DNA of 64,000 nucleotides, taken from the NCBI GenBank assembly GCA_027296055.1, contig JAPUJT010000017.1, forward strand, positions 1 to 64,000, written 5' to 3'. This document shows positions 47,413 to 57,935 of the stretch, piece by piece; position 1 is the first letter of the stretch; each line of letters starts with the position of its first letter. The stretch comes from Planctomycetota bacterium. GTDB taxonomy: Bacteria > Planctomycetota > JAPUJT01. The notes under the pieces were generated by a model, which ran no database searches, was not told the DNA's origin, and saw only the letters and a program-made list of their open reading frames with translations. A program made the translations under genes and the position numbers.

Positions 47413-49971
47413 TTACAGCGGGCCAAGATGCCGGAAGGCGATGAGGGCCATGGCCGTGCCGTAGTGAGGGCCATTGATTGGATTGTCGATGTAGCTCCCA
47501 TCATCCGATCGGGCGCCGAGAATCTGTTCCAGCAGGGCCCGCTTGAAACGTCCTCTTTCTCCTTTCGGCAACACCTTGCTAGCGGCCGCCGCATAGGCGT
47601 AGTCGAGCATCAGGTAGTGAGACCCCTGACCATCGGGACCTGTGTGCATCAGAGTCTTCCGATGCAGCGCGGCATAGCTCTTTCTGTGGTCCAGGAAGAT
47701 GTTGAGCGTTTTTCGGATCAGATTGAGATCGCCACCCCCCGCCCGAAAGAGGGCCAAGGAACAGAGGGGACCCCGGCCGGCCGCCCCGGGTCGGGCTGTC
47801 CCGCGGGGGCGGTCCTCCTGACCGAAAAAGAGCATGTACTCGAAGGTTCCGTTCGAGTTGTACATGCGCTCCAGGCACTTCCTAGCCCTTTCGATCATCT
47901 CTTCCGGCACGGGAATCCCTGCGTCCCTGGTCTCGAGCAGGGCGATCAGTTCAAGCGCGGTGACGAAACTGATCGACTGATTGGCGGGATTGTCCGCGTT
48001 ATCGAGATCCGTGGTCAAGTAGTAGCTCCAACCTCCGCCCTCGTTCTGTTTCACCTGAAGCTCCGAAATGTGCCACTCCATCACAGGCCGGAGCTTCTCA
48101 CGTTCGATGAGCCCCTCGCGGATGCAGTCTGCGAAGAACCAGAGGGCGTAGGCATTGCTGTAGATCGAGTAATCCATGAAATGTGCCTTCTTCTCTGCGC
48201 TCTTCTCCTTCTGGCACGCATCCAGCACGAAATCGACGGCCCGCTTCACTGCTTCCTTCGCTCCAGGCACATGACGATATTGCAGAAGGGCTTGACCGCA
48301 GATCGCCGTGATCGCCGTGGTGAAGGCGTGTGGTTCCTTGGCCGAAAACCGACCCACTTCTGCTGGGCTGATCCAGGAACCGTTCGACCGCTGTCGACTC
48401 AAGATGTACTGCAGCGCGTCCCGCTCTGCTTCCTGCGCCTTGGAGCGCTTCAGCTTCTCGGGTTCGGCGGTTCGGCAAACGGCCAGGATTTCTTCGGGGG
48501 GCCAATCGAGCCTTTGACCCTCGCCGATGGAGAACCTGGTAGACTTCAGGGCTGCTGCTGCCCGCCAGGCCCAGGGACTCTCTTCGTGTAATTCGATGAG
48601 ATTCCGCCACACGGATTCCGCCTCTTCCGTTCCCGAACGGCGCAACCGGCAGGCGCCCAGCCAGTACAATGCCTCGGGCGCCTTTGCGCTGTCGGGATAG
48701 TCGTCGGTGAAACGGGTCAGCTTGTCCTGGGCATCCGAAAAACGGCCCATCCTCAGAAGAACGACTGATTCTTCCACGGATAGGTCGGCTCGGGCTTCTC
48801 CCTCTTCCGCTTTCCGACATTCTTCCAGCGCCGCCAGGGCCTCCACTCCCATACGCAGCCGACGCATGAGCGACGCCCGGAGTCGATGCTCCCTTGCCGT
48901 GAGCGGAGACTCCAGAATCTTGCCAGCCTCGTCGTACTCCCCTCTTCGCAAATGCCATTCAGCCAGATCGGCCCCCTTCAGCCTGCGGGGAACGGATTTG
49001 CCGGTGAACTTCGGGAATTTCGCCAAGGTCTCCACAAGAAAGATGTGAAGGGCTGTCGTTTCCATACCAAATGTATCGCCCACCACGTTGCCTTTCGGAG
49101 TGACGAGAAGCAGGGACGTGCCAAGAGTGAACGGCCCCATGCCGTAGGAGTCCTGTGATGTGAAGGGCGCCTCCATACCTTGCTCGAATCGCAGCGCCAC
49201 GTATCGCTCGCGCACCAGGTCAACGATGTAGGGATCCATGAACGCGCCGGAACTGACCTCGTCAGAGATGCTGAAGCCTCTCATGAGCCGGGCGTAGACC
49301 AGGACAAGCTTCTTCTCCTTGCGCGCCCGCCTTGAAGCATCCTCCCAGTGGCTCGACCAATCGATCTCGGTGCCGCATTTCGCAGCGAGTGTGAGGAGTC
49401 TCCGCTCCTCCTTGAGTTCCGGAGAAATGGCCGAGACCTTGAAGGAGTTCCAAACCCCTCGAAAAGTCGGCGCATAGGAATCGAATTTCCCTATGGGCGC
49501 ATGAGATTGCAGGTGGTAGACCATTTCGTTTTCAATGACATAGCAGAGATGAACACGGAAGACCTGGTTGGAGGCCTTCATCTCGAGAATCATGCCGGGG
49601 GCGCTCTTGCCGCGCACCTTGAAACTCCCCTTCCTCATCTCGAGGTACTCCGGTTTGGTACGGATGTCCTTCAGGAGTTTGTCGCGTACACTCCTTGCAT
49701 CGGTTGGTGCGACAAGGAGTTTTGCGCGGATCGTAACTTGTGCCAGGCCGGCCGCCGATTCGGGCTGGATAACCAGCGTGAGCATCCCGTCCGCTGGATT
49801 CAGACTTTCCTGGAAGGTCCAGGATGCATCGGGACGCTTGATGGTGAAACCGTGTGATTCACTGACGTAGGTGAGATCATCCGGCGAGGCCTCCGCACGA
49901 CAGAGGCGAGCCGGAGCCGGCATGGCCAGCAGGAAGATCACGGAAGCGATCGAGAACAGTCGCGGTGCCAC
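47413..49971 (-). CDS. secreted multidomain protein: thioredoxin-like, TPR-like and alpha/alpha-toroid (prenyltransferase-like) regions
   Basis: Signal peptide; WEDASRRARKEKKLVLVYARL; helical repeats; LQYILSRQRSNGSWISP / QNEGGGWSYYLTTD toroid motifs. Confidence 0.65.
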   Translation of the reverse strand: MAPRLFSIASVIFLLAMPAPARLCRAEASPDDLTYVSESHGFTIKRPDASWTFQESLNPADGMLTLVIQPESAAGLAQVTIRAKLLVAPTDARSVRDKLLKDIRTKPEYLEMRKGSFKVRGKSAPGMILEMKASNQVFRVHLCYVIENEMVYHLQSHAPIGKFDSYAPTFRGVWNSFKVSAISPELKEERRLLTLAAKCGTEIDWSSHWEDASRRARKEKKLVLVYARLMRGFSISDEVSSGAFMDPYIVDLVRERYVALRFEQGMEAPFTSQDSYGMGPFTLGTSLLLVTPKGNVVGDTFGMETTALHIFLVETLAKFPKFTGKSVPRRLKGADLAEWHLRRGEYDEAGKILESPLTAREHRLRASLMRRLRMGVEALAALEECRKAEEGEARADLSVEESVVLLRMGRFSDAQDKLTRFTDDYPDSAKAPEALYWLGACRLRRSGTEEAESVWRNLIELHEESPWAWRAAAALKSTRFSIGEGQRLDWPPEEILAVCRTAEPEKLKRSKAQEAERDALQYILSRQRSNGSWISPAEVGRFSAKEPHAFTTAITAICGQALLQYRHVPGAKEAVKRAVDFVLDACQKEKSAEKKAHFMDYSIYSNAYALWFFADCIREGLIEREKLRPVMEWHISELQVKQNEGGGWSYYLTTDLDNADNPANQSISFVTALELIALLETRDAGIPVPEEMIERARKCLERMYNSNGTFEYMLFFGQEDRPRGTARPGAAGRGPLCSLALFRAGGGDLNLIRKTLNIFLDHRKSYAALHRKTLMHTGPDGQGSHYLMLDYAYAAAASKVLPKGERGRFKRALLEQILGARSDDGSYIDNPINGPHYGTAMALIAFRHLGPL

Positions 49972-50166
49972 GGGGGATTTCCTTTCACAGGTGAGCGGTT
50001 CGAGACAGCTTCTTCCCTTCTGCGAAAGACAATGTTACCTCGGGAAGAAGCGCTGAGAAACAGATCCCGAAATCCCGGAGTCGTGCTACGTGAGGGCCGT
50101 TCTCGGGATGTGTCTCTCGGAGTCCTGTGATAGGAGCATGCCGGGATCGGCGCTGAAGCGGCGCCG

Positions 50167-51826
50167 CTAGCGGAGAGCGACCGTGTGGACTAGGCACGCC
50201 GAGATAGCGGCCACCCCGGTTAGAAAACCCGTGGGGTCCGATGGGTCGACCACTCGTACCGGGGTGAAGCTCGCCGTCGTCGTCCCGTCGCCAACCTGGC
50301 CGCTGAAGTTGCCACCCCACGCGCGGACGGTGCCGTCGCGAAGCAGCGCCACCGTGTGAAAGTAGCCTGCCGCGACCGTGATCCCTCCGGTGAGGAGGCC
50401 CGTGGGGTCGGAAGGGTCGACCACCCGCACCGGGGTGGGGGTAGCGAACAACGAGGTCGTCCCGTTTCCAAGCTGGCCGTTCTCGTTGTAACCCCAGGCC
50501 CGGAGGAGGCCGTCGTCTCGCACTGCCACTGTGTGGCCATTGCCCGCGGCGACCGCGGTCACCTCGGTGAGGAAACCCGTAGGGTCGAAGGGGTAGATCA
50601 CCTGCACCGGGGTGGAGCTCACCGCCGTCGTCCCGTCGCCAAGCTGGCCGCCCCAGTTGGAACCCCACGCCCGAACGGTGCCGTCACCGAGTAGCGCCAC
50701 CGAGTGGAAGAGGCCCGCCGCGACCGCGGTCACCCCGGTGAGGAGGCCCGTGGGGTCTGAAGGGTCGACCACTTGCACAGGAGTGGGGGTAGCGAAGGGC
50801 GAGGTCGTCCCGTCTCCAAGCTGACCAGCGTTGTTGGAACCCCAGGCCCGGACGGTGCCGTCGCCAAGCAGCGCCACCGTGTAGGACGCGCCTGCTGCGA
50901 CTGCAGTCACCCCGGTGAGGAAACCCGTGGGGTCCGAAGGGTCGATCACTTGCGCGGGAGTCGATCTGCTCGTCGTCGTCCCATCGCCAAGCTGACCCCA
51001 CGAGTTCCAACCCCACCCCCGGAGGGTGCCGTCGCCGAGCAGCGCCATCGTGTGGCCCCCCCCCCGCTGCGACCGCGGTCGCCCCGGTGAGGAGGCCCGT
51101 TGGGTCCGATGGGTCGATCACCTGCACGGGGGTGGAGCTGCACACCCCAACCCCTCCCGTCCCGTCGCCAAGCTGGCCAGAGAAGTTGTCACCCCACGCC
51201 CGGAGGGTGCCATTGCCGAGCACCGCCACTGTGTGGTACCCGCCCGCCGCGATCGCGGTCACCCTGGTGAGGAGACCCGTGGGGTCCGAAGGGTCGACCA
51301 CCTGCGCAGGAGTCGAGCTGCTCGTCGTCGTCCCATCGCCAAGCTGGCCCTTGCCGTTGACACCCCAAGCGCGGACGGTGCCGGCCACTTCCACGGAGTG
51401 GGTGATGGTGTCCATCGCGCCCTTGCCGTCGTCGACGAGGAAGGTGATCTCGATATCGCCCACTCGAGCGGCGGTTCCCGCGAAGAAAAGGTCCTGCGGC
51501 GAGGTGCCCGTCGTCATGGAAGGAATGGTCGTGAACCCCGCCTGCGACGCGGTCAGGGATCCGCCCGTCACCGAAGCGGTGAAGGTAAGCGTATCGGTCG
51601 CGCTGGCATCGGTCGCCATCACGCTGAAGTCGAGGGAATCACCGAGATTGATCGTCGTCGTGTAACCGGGAGAGGTCCCGCCGACCGTCCCGGGGCCCGT
51701 GGGAGCGCCGATGATCGGAGCAACGTTCTTCGCCCTGTTCGAGCCATCGTCCTTGCAGGCGCCGGCTGTCGCGGCGAACGCCAGCGCTAGCAGAACGACC
51801 TGAGCTGTCCTGAACTTGCGATCCAT
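50167..51826 (-). pseudogene. RCC1-repeat lipoprotein interrupted at a G10 homopolymer (possibly phase-variable)
   Basis: ORFs 51826-50684 and 51048-50167 are two frames of one protein; switch at C10 (+ strand) near 51056-51065. Confidence 0.8.
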
Positions 51827-51861
51827 TCGATCACCTCGGATTCGACGGCCAAGCGGCGCCG

Positions 51862-54528
51862 CTAGCGGGCTGCCACCGCGTGGCTATGGCCCGCCGCGAT
51901 CGAGCGCACGCCGATGAGGAGGCCCGTGGGGTCCGAGGGATCGACCACGCGCACCGGGGTGGATCTGTCCGTGAACGTCCCGTCGCCAAGCTGGCCGTAC
52001 TCGTTGTAACCCCACCCCCGGACGGTGTCGTCGCCAAGCAGCGCCACCGTGAAGTAGCAGCCCGCCGCGACCGCGGTCACCCGGGTGAGGAAAGCGGTAG
52101 GGTCCGAAGGATCGACCACCTGGACCGGGGTGCGGACGTCTACCGTCGTTCCGTCTCCAAGCTGGCCGTACAAGTTATGCCCCCACGCTCGGACGGTACC
52201 GTCGCCAAGCAGTGCCACCGTGTGGAGTCCGAGCGCCGCGACCGCGGTCACCCCGGTGAGGAGGCCCGTGGAGTCCGATGGGTCGACCACCTGCACTGGG
52301 GTGAAGCTGTCCGTGATCGTCCCGTCGCCAAGCATTCCGTAGTAGTTGTAACCCCACGCCCGGAGGGTGCCGTCGCCAAGAAGCGCCACCGTGTGGGTTG
52401 CCCCCGCCGCGACCGCGGTCACCCCGGTGAGAAAACCGGTGGGATCAGAAGGGTCGACCACCTGCACTGGGGTGAAGCTGTCCGTGATCGTCCCGTCGCC
52501 AAGCACACCGTAGTAGTTGTAGCCCCACGCCCGGACGGTGCCATCCCCAAGCAGCGCCACCGTTTGGTGCCAGCCTACCGCCACCGCGGAGACGCTGGTG
52601 AGGAAACCCGTGGGGTCAGAACGATCGACCACCTGCACCGGGACGAGGCTGTGAGCGATTGTCCCGTCGCCGAGCTGGCCGGACGAATTATGCCCCCACG
52701 ACCGGACGGTGCCGTCGCCGAGCAGCGCTGCAGTGTGGTATATGCCCGCCGCGACCCCGGTCACGCCGGAGAGGAGGCCCGTGGGGTCGAAAGGATCGAC
52801 CACCGGCACCGGGGTGAGGGTGTTCGTGGTCGTTCCGTGGCCAAGCTGTCCGAACTCGTTGTACCCCCACGTTCGGAGGGTGCCGTCGCCAAGCAGCGCC
52901 ACCGTGTGGTAGAAGCCCGCCGCCACGACGGTCCCTCCAGTGAGGAAGACCATGGGGTCCAAGGGGTCGAACACCTGCACCGCGCCGGATCTGTTCGTTG
53001 CCGTCGCGTCTCCAAGCTGGCCCTGGTGATTGTTACCCCACGCCCGGACCGGGCTGGGCGGCAACACGTGTACGGTGTGGGTGATGGTGTCCATCGCGCC
53101 CTTGCCGTCGTCCACGAGGAAGGTGATCTCGATATTGCCCTCTCGAGCGGCCGCTCCCGAGAATGAAAGACTCTGCGGGGAGGCGCCCGTCGTCATGGAA
53201 GGGAAGGTCGTGAAGCCAGCCTGCGTCTCCGTCAGCGACCCACCGGTGACTGAAGCCGTGAAGGTGAGCGTATCGACTGCGTTGGCATCGGTCGCCATCA
53301 CGCTGAAGTCGAGGGAATCACCGGGATTGATCACGGTCGAGGAGGTGGGACTCCAGCCCTCCCGGACTGCTCCCGGGCCGGTAGGAGTGCCGATCCGTGG
53401 AGTCGAGTTGATTGTGATCGTATGCGTAATGGTGTCCATTGAGCCCTTGCCGTCGTCGACGTGGAACGTGATCTCGATATCGCCCTCGTAAGCGGCAGTT
53501 CCTGCGAATGAAAGGATCTGCGGGGAGGCGCCCGTCGTCATGGAAGGGAAGGTCGTGAACCCCGCCCACGCCTCGGTCAGGGAGCCGCCGGTCACAGACG
53601 CCGTGAAGTTGAGCGTATCGGTCATGTTGACATCGGTGGCCGTCATGCCGAAGTCGAGGGAATCACCGAGATTGACCAGGGTGGTGTAGGTGGGATGCGT
53701 TCCCCGGACTGTCCCGGGCCCGGTGGGAGGGCCGATCTGTGTGGCCGCGTTGATGGTGATCGTGTGGGTGATCGTGGCCCTTGCGCCCCGGGGATCTTCC
53801 ACGCTGAAGGAAATCTCGATGTCGCCTGCCAGAGCAGAAGTGCCGACATAGGTCAGCGTCTGCGGGGAGGTGCCCGTCGTGATGGAAGGGAAATTCGTAA
53901 ACCCCGCCTGCGTCTCGGTCAGGGACCCGCCGGTCACCAAGGCCGTGAAGGTGAGCGTATCGGCCGTGTTGGCATCGGTCGACATCACGCTGAAGTCGAG
54001 GGAATCACCGAGGTTGATCAGGGCGGTGTAGGTGGGATCCATCCCCCAGGCTGTCCCGGGGCCCGTGGGAGCGGCGATCTGTGGGGCCACGCTTATCGTG
54101 ATTGTATGCGTGATGGCGTCCGCCGCTCCCCGGAGATCTTCCACGCTGAAGGAAATCTCGATGTCGCCCCCCACAGCCGCGGTGCCGAAATAAATCAGCG
54201 ACTGCGGGGAGATGCCCGTCGTCGTGGAAGGAAAGGTGGTGAACCCCGCCTGCGCCGCGGTCAGGGAACCGCCCGTCACGGCCGCGGTGAAGTCGACCGC
54301 ATCACCCGAATTGGAATCGGTTGCGGTCACGGCGAAAGTGAGGGGGTCGCCGAGATTGATCGTCGTCGCGTAGTCGGGAGTTGTTCCGCCGACCGTCCCG
54401 GGGCCCGTGGGTGTGCCGATGGCCGGCGGAACGTTGGCCTCCATGTTTCCGGTCCCGCAAGCGACGACAGTCGCGGTGAAAGCCAGGGCTAGCAGAACCA
54501 CCCGAGCTGTTCTGAATTTGCGAACCAT
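51862..54528 (-). CDS. RCC1-repeat lipoprotein with multiple Ig/cadherin-like repeats
   Basis: 888 aa; four DTLTFTASVTGGSLTETQAGFTTFPSMTTGASPQ-type repeats then HTVALLGDGTVRAWG repeats. Confidence 0.85.
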   Translation of the reverse strand: MVRKFRTARVVLLALAFTATVVACGTGNMEANVPPAIGTPTGPGTVGGTTPDYATTINLGDPLTFAVTATDSNSGDAVDFTAAVTGGSLTAAQAGFTTFPSTTTGISPQSLIYFGTAAVGGDIEISFSVEDLRGAADAITHTITISVAPQIAAPTGPGTAWGMDPTYTALINLGDSLDFSVMSTDANTADTLTFTALVTGGSLTETQAGFTNFPSITTGTSPQTLTYVGTSALAGDIEISFSVEDPRGARATITHTITINAATQIGPPTGPGTVRGTHPTYTTLVNLGDSLDFGMTATDVNMTDTLNFTASVTGGSLTEAWAGFTTFPSMTTGASPQILSFAGTAAYEGDIEITFHVDDGKGSMDTITHTITINSTPRIGTPTGPGAVREGWSPTSSTVINPGDSLDFSVMATDANAVDTLTFTASVTGGSLTETQAGFTTFPSMTTGASPQSLSFSGAAAREGNIEITFLVDDGKGAMDTITHTVHVLPPSPVRAWGNNHQGQLGDATATNRSGAVQVFDPLDPMVFLTGGTVVAAGFYHTVALLGDGTLRTWGYNEFGQLGHGTTTNTLTPVPVVDPFDPTGLLSGVTGVAAGIYHTAALLGDGTVRSWGHNSSGQLGDGTIAHSLVPVQVVDRSDPTGFLTSVSAVAVGWHQTVALLGDGTVRAWGYNYYGVLGDGTITDSFTPVQVVDPSDPTGFLTGVTAVAAGATHTVALLGDGTLRAWGYNYYGMLGDGTITDSFTPVQVVDPSDSTGLLTGVTAVAALGLHTVALLGDGTVRAWGHNLYGQLGDGTTVDVRTPVQVVDPSDPTAFLTRVTAVAAGCYFTVALLGDDTVRGWGYNEYGQLGDGTFTDRSTPVRVVDPSDPTGLLIGVRSIAAGHSHAVAAR

Positions 54529-54557
54529 ACGATCACCTTGAAATTGACGGTCCGGCG

Positions 54558-55913
54558 CTATCGGAGCGCCACCGCGTGGAACTCGCCCGGCGCGACCGCG
54601 GCCACCCCGGTGAGGAAACCCGTGGGGTCTGAAGGGTCGACCACCTGCACCGGGGTGGAGCTGAAGTCAGAGTTCGACCCGCCGCCAAGCAAGCCGCCGC
54701 TGTTATATCCCCACGCCCGGAGAGTGCTGTCGGCAAGCAGCGCAACCGTGTGGTACCCGAGCGTCGCGACCGCGGTCACGCCGGTGAGGAGGCCCGTGGG
54801 ATCCGAAGGGTCCACGACCTGCACCGGGATAGAACTTTCCACTGTGGTCCCATCGCCAAGCTGCCCGTCTCCGTTCGAACCCCACGCCCGGACGGTTCCG
54901 TCGCCAAGTAGGGCCACCGTGTGGGCCGCGCCCGCAGCGACCGCGATCACCCCGGTGAGGAAACCCGTGGGGTCCCCGGGGTCGACCACCCGCACCGGGG
55001 ACGAGCTGTCTACCGTCGTCCTGTCGCCAAGCAGTCCGCCTGCGCCCCACGCGCGGACGGTGCCATCGCCAAGCACCGCCACCGTGTGGACGCCGCCCGT
55101 CGCGACCCAGATCACTCCGGAGAGGAAACCCGTCGGGTCCGAAGGGTCGACCACCTGCACCGGCGTGGAGCTATCCGTGAACATCCCGTCGCCAAGCTGG
55201 CCGTAGAAGTTATTGCCCCACGCCCGCAGGGTGTCGTCACCGAGCAGCGCCACCGTGTGGCGGAAGCCCGGCGCGATCGCGGTGACACCGGTGAGCAGAC
55301 CCATCGTGTCCGAAGGGTCGACCACCTGCACCGGCGTGGAGCTGTTCGTGATTGTCCCGTCGCCAAGCTGGCCATAGAAGTTGTCGCCCCAGGCCCGGAG
55401 AGTGCCGTCCCCAAGCACTGCCACCGTGTGGGACCAGCCCCCCGCGACCGCGGTCACCCCGGTGAGGAGGCCCGTGGAGTCCGAGGGGTCTACGACCTGC
55501 ACCGGGGTGGAGCTGTCCATGAACGTATCGCCGCCAAGCTGGCCATAGAAGTTGTCACCCCACGCTCGGAGGGTGCCGTCGCCAAGCAGGGCCACCGTGT
55601 GGACCCTGCCCGCCGCGACGGCGGTCGCTCCGGTGAGGAGGCCCATGGGGTCCGAGGAGTCAACAACCTGAACGGGGGTGAAGCTGTCCATGAACGTCCC
55701 GTCGCCAAGCTGGCCATTGAAGTTTCCGCCCCACGCCCGGGCGGTGCCGTATGGCGGCGGTGTGCTCCCGCGTCCTTCCCCTCCGGAGCATGCGCCGAGA
55801 CAGGCCGCGAGAGCAGTGACGAGCGCCGCTCGGACGCACACTCCTGCCGTCCGGATCATGGCTCGCCCTTCTCCGGATATAGAAATGCCACTCGATCGAA
55901 ATGGTGAATACAA
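54558..55913 (-). CDS. RCC1-repeat secreted lipoprotein
   Basis: 451 aa; LAACLGAC lipobox; RCC1 repeats. Confidence 0.85.
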   Translation of the reverse strand: MYSPFRSSGISISGEGRAMIRTAGVCVRAALVTALAACLGACSGGEGRGSTPPPYGTARAWGGNFNGQLGDGTFMDSFTPVQVVDSSDPMGLLTGATAVAAGRVHTVALLGDGTLRAWGDNFYGQLGGDTFMDSSTPVQVVDPSDSTGLLTGVTAVAGGWSHTVAVLGDGTLRAWGDNFYGQLGDGTITNSSTPVQVVDPSDTMGLLTGVTAIAPGFRHTVALLGDDTLRAWGNNFYGQLGDGMFTDSSTPVQVVDPSDPTGFLSGVIWVATGGVHTVAVLGDGTVRAWGAGGLLGDRTTVDSSSPVRVVDPGDPTGFLTGVIAVAAGAAHTVALLGDGTVRAWGSNGDGQLGDGTTVESSIPVQVVDPSDPTGLLTGVTAVATLGYHTVALLADSTLRAWGYNSGGLLGGGSNSDFSSTPVQVVDPSDPTGFLTGVAAVAPGEFHAVALR

Positions 55914-56200
55914 AGGCGTGTCCTACCTTGTCCGGGTCACAAATCCATCGGAAATGAGCAAGACCCCCCAGAGACCCGGAAGCGAGGAACGCAAATGGGC
56001 GTCCAATGAGGCTGGATACCCATAGGTCCTTATAGGAAGCGGGGTTAAGGCTGGAGTGATCTTGGGAGGGATCGGATGGACCTCTCGGAAGTGACACACA
56101 ACGTCACTTGCGAGCCGTGCGCGAGACAATTATTGGTGCTCTTCACCTGGACCCATCTCCCGTGTCCAGGTCCTACCTCGGTCGAAGTGTTTTGCCGGCA

Positions 56201-57706
56201 CTATGGCCCGGAGTCGCCGCCGGGATCGGGATGAAACTTCAGGAAAGTATCGACCATCCCCTCGAGGATTCGTGCTCTCAGTTCGCGGGTCATCAACGAG
56301 CCGTGATTCTTGCCAGGATGGATTCCGACCGTCGCATCCAGCGGAAGCTCGCTCAGCGATTTCTCGAGAAGAATCGTCGCCCCTTCGAGATAGAAAGTAT
56401 CCATGTCTCCCATGTAGACGTGGAGTTTCCCCTTCAGATCGGATCGCAGTTCCTTCCAGTTGTTCTCGAGAATCATTCGAATGTCGTATCTCTTCCAGTC
56501 CCCGGCTACTTCCGGGTCGAGCTCTCCGGTCTTGCGGTCCCATAACATCATCGGTTCTCCGTCTTTACCTTTCGGACTGAAGACCGCTTCGAAACTCTGT
56601 AATTGACCTCCGTGTCCCAGAACCCATTCCATCGATGAAAAATCGTCGCACCAGATCATGACGCGACCTCCGGATCGAGCCACCGGTCGCCGTTTGCCTT
56701 CGCTATCGACGAACATGTTGTCTTCGGGATCGTAAATGTTGGTTGTCTGAAAGGCGCGAAAATCAACGGGGTCGGGTGCTGTGCTCCACGTTCCGGCAAA
56801 GTGCTCGGGATAGGTCGTCATCAGCCACAGACTGCTCCAGCCTCCCGACGAGTGACCGGTGAGGAATCGTGAGGTCGAATTGGCGATGCTGCGGAACTGT
56901 TCGTCGAACGCGGGAATGAGCTCTTTGATCAACGACTCTCCCACCGGGCCGTTGTTCGCCGAGTCCGCAAAGACGTGATGGCCCTGTCCGCAGGAGGGGT
57001 CGAGGGTTATCCGGAAGAACTCGACACCTTGCTTGTTGTCCTCTTTGACCGGCTTGACGCCCCGCGAGAAGTGCCTTCCGCCGAATCCCGGAATTCTGTA
57101 AATGGCTGGATACCGTCGATCGGGTTCGTCGTAGTAGCTGGCGGGTAATCGAACGGACCCCTGGACGAAGACATCCCGTCCGTGAAAATCGCTGAGCAGT
57201 TTCGATTTGACTCGTACCAGCTTGAGCCACTTCGATTCCTGAAACTCTCGTTCCTTGACGAGTTTATCGATCTGGAAGACGGTCTTCTCTCCGGCCTTCA
57301 AGGTGACCACCTTGCTGTAGCCATTGCCTGCACCGGTTCCGACAGTAGGGACGTACGGATTGAATCGCATCACCGCCTGGGCGCGATAGCCGTCGAGATC
57401 CAGCTTCGAGAGAGGTTCCGGAAATGAGAGGATGCTATCTTCGTCTGACTCGTCGAAGGTCACGGTTTGAAAGGGTTTCAGATTCTTGACGTCTCTCGCG
57501 ACTAACGGCGGAGGATTGAACCAGCCGGGACCGAAGCGCGGGTCTCTGTTATTCTTGGAAAAGAAAACGTAAACCCTGCCGGTGAACGGTTCGCTATGTA
57601 CTTCGGAGTTGAACGTGACTTCGAATCGCCAGCCTGCCATCGCAGGGGAGGAAGGCACAAGAAGCAATAGTGAGAAGAGCGCGATCCGACGACAGGCGTT
57701 CCGCAT
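56201..57706 (-). CDS. secreted putative esterase (alpha/beta hydrolase)
   Basis: Signal peptide; SRFLTGHSSGGWSSLWLMTTYP, HPGKNHGSLM. Confidence 0.8.
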   Translation of the reverse strand: MRNACRRIALFSLLLLVPSSPAMAGWRFEVTFNSEVHSEPFTGRVYVFFSKNNRDPRFGPGWFNPPPLVARDVKNLKPFQTVTFDESDEDSILSFPEPLSKLDLDGYRAQAVMRFNPYVPTVGTGAGNGYSKVVTLKAGEKTVFQIDKLVKEREFQESKWLKLVRVKSKLLSDFHGRDVFVQGSVRLPASYYDEPDRRYPAIYRIPGFGGRHFSRGVKPVKEDNKQGVEFFRITLDPSCGQGHHVFADSANNGPVGESLIKELIPAFDEQFRSIANSTSRFLTGHSSGGWSSLWLMTTYPEHFAGTWSTAPDPVDFRAFQTTNIYDPEDNMFVDSEGKRRPVARSGGRVMIWCDDFSSMEWVLGHGGQLQSFEAVFSPKGKDGEPMMLWDRKTGELDPEVAGDWKRYDIRMILENNWKELRSDLKGKLHVYMGDMDTFYLEGATILLEKSLSELPLDATVGIHPGKNHGSLMTRELRARILEGMVDTFLKFHPDPGGDSGP

Positions 57707-57935
57707 CAGGTTTCCCTCTTATGATGAGGAAGTGTCTTCGAGAAGTAGAAAGCGAGATCGTTCACTCCATGTTAGAACGGTCCATCTCGAAAAGCAATCA
57801 AGTGGCCTGCGCCCCGGGCCGTCGAATCGCTTGATGTTGACCCCGGGTCCATGCTACCGATGGCAGCCGGGTTGTCGGTGCGGAGTCTGCTTCCCGGCAC
57901 ACGCATTCTAGGCACATATCTGGAGATCTCTCGCC

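Noticed and set aside
51880-53166. 428-aa repetitive + strand ORF over the RCC1 gene
   Set aside because: Its repeats mirror the RCC1 DNA repeats on the opposite strand
50167-55700. CRISPR-like or satellite array (regular DNA repeats of about 150 bp)
   Set aside because: Repeats are coding RCC1 blades in long continuous minus-strand frames, not short direct repeats with unique spacers
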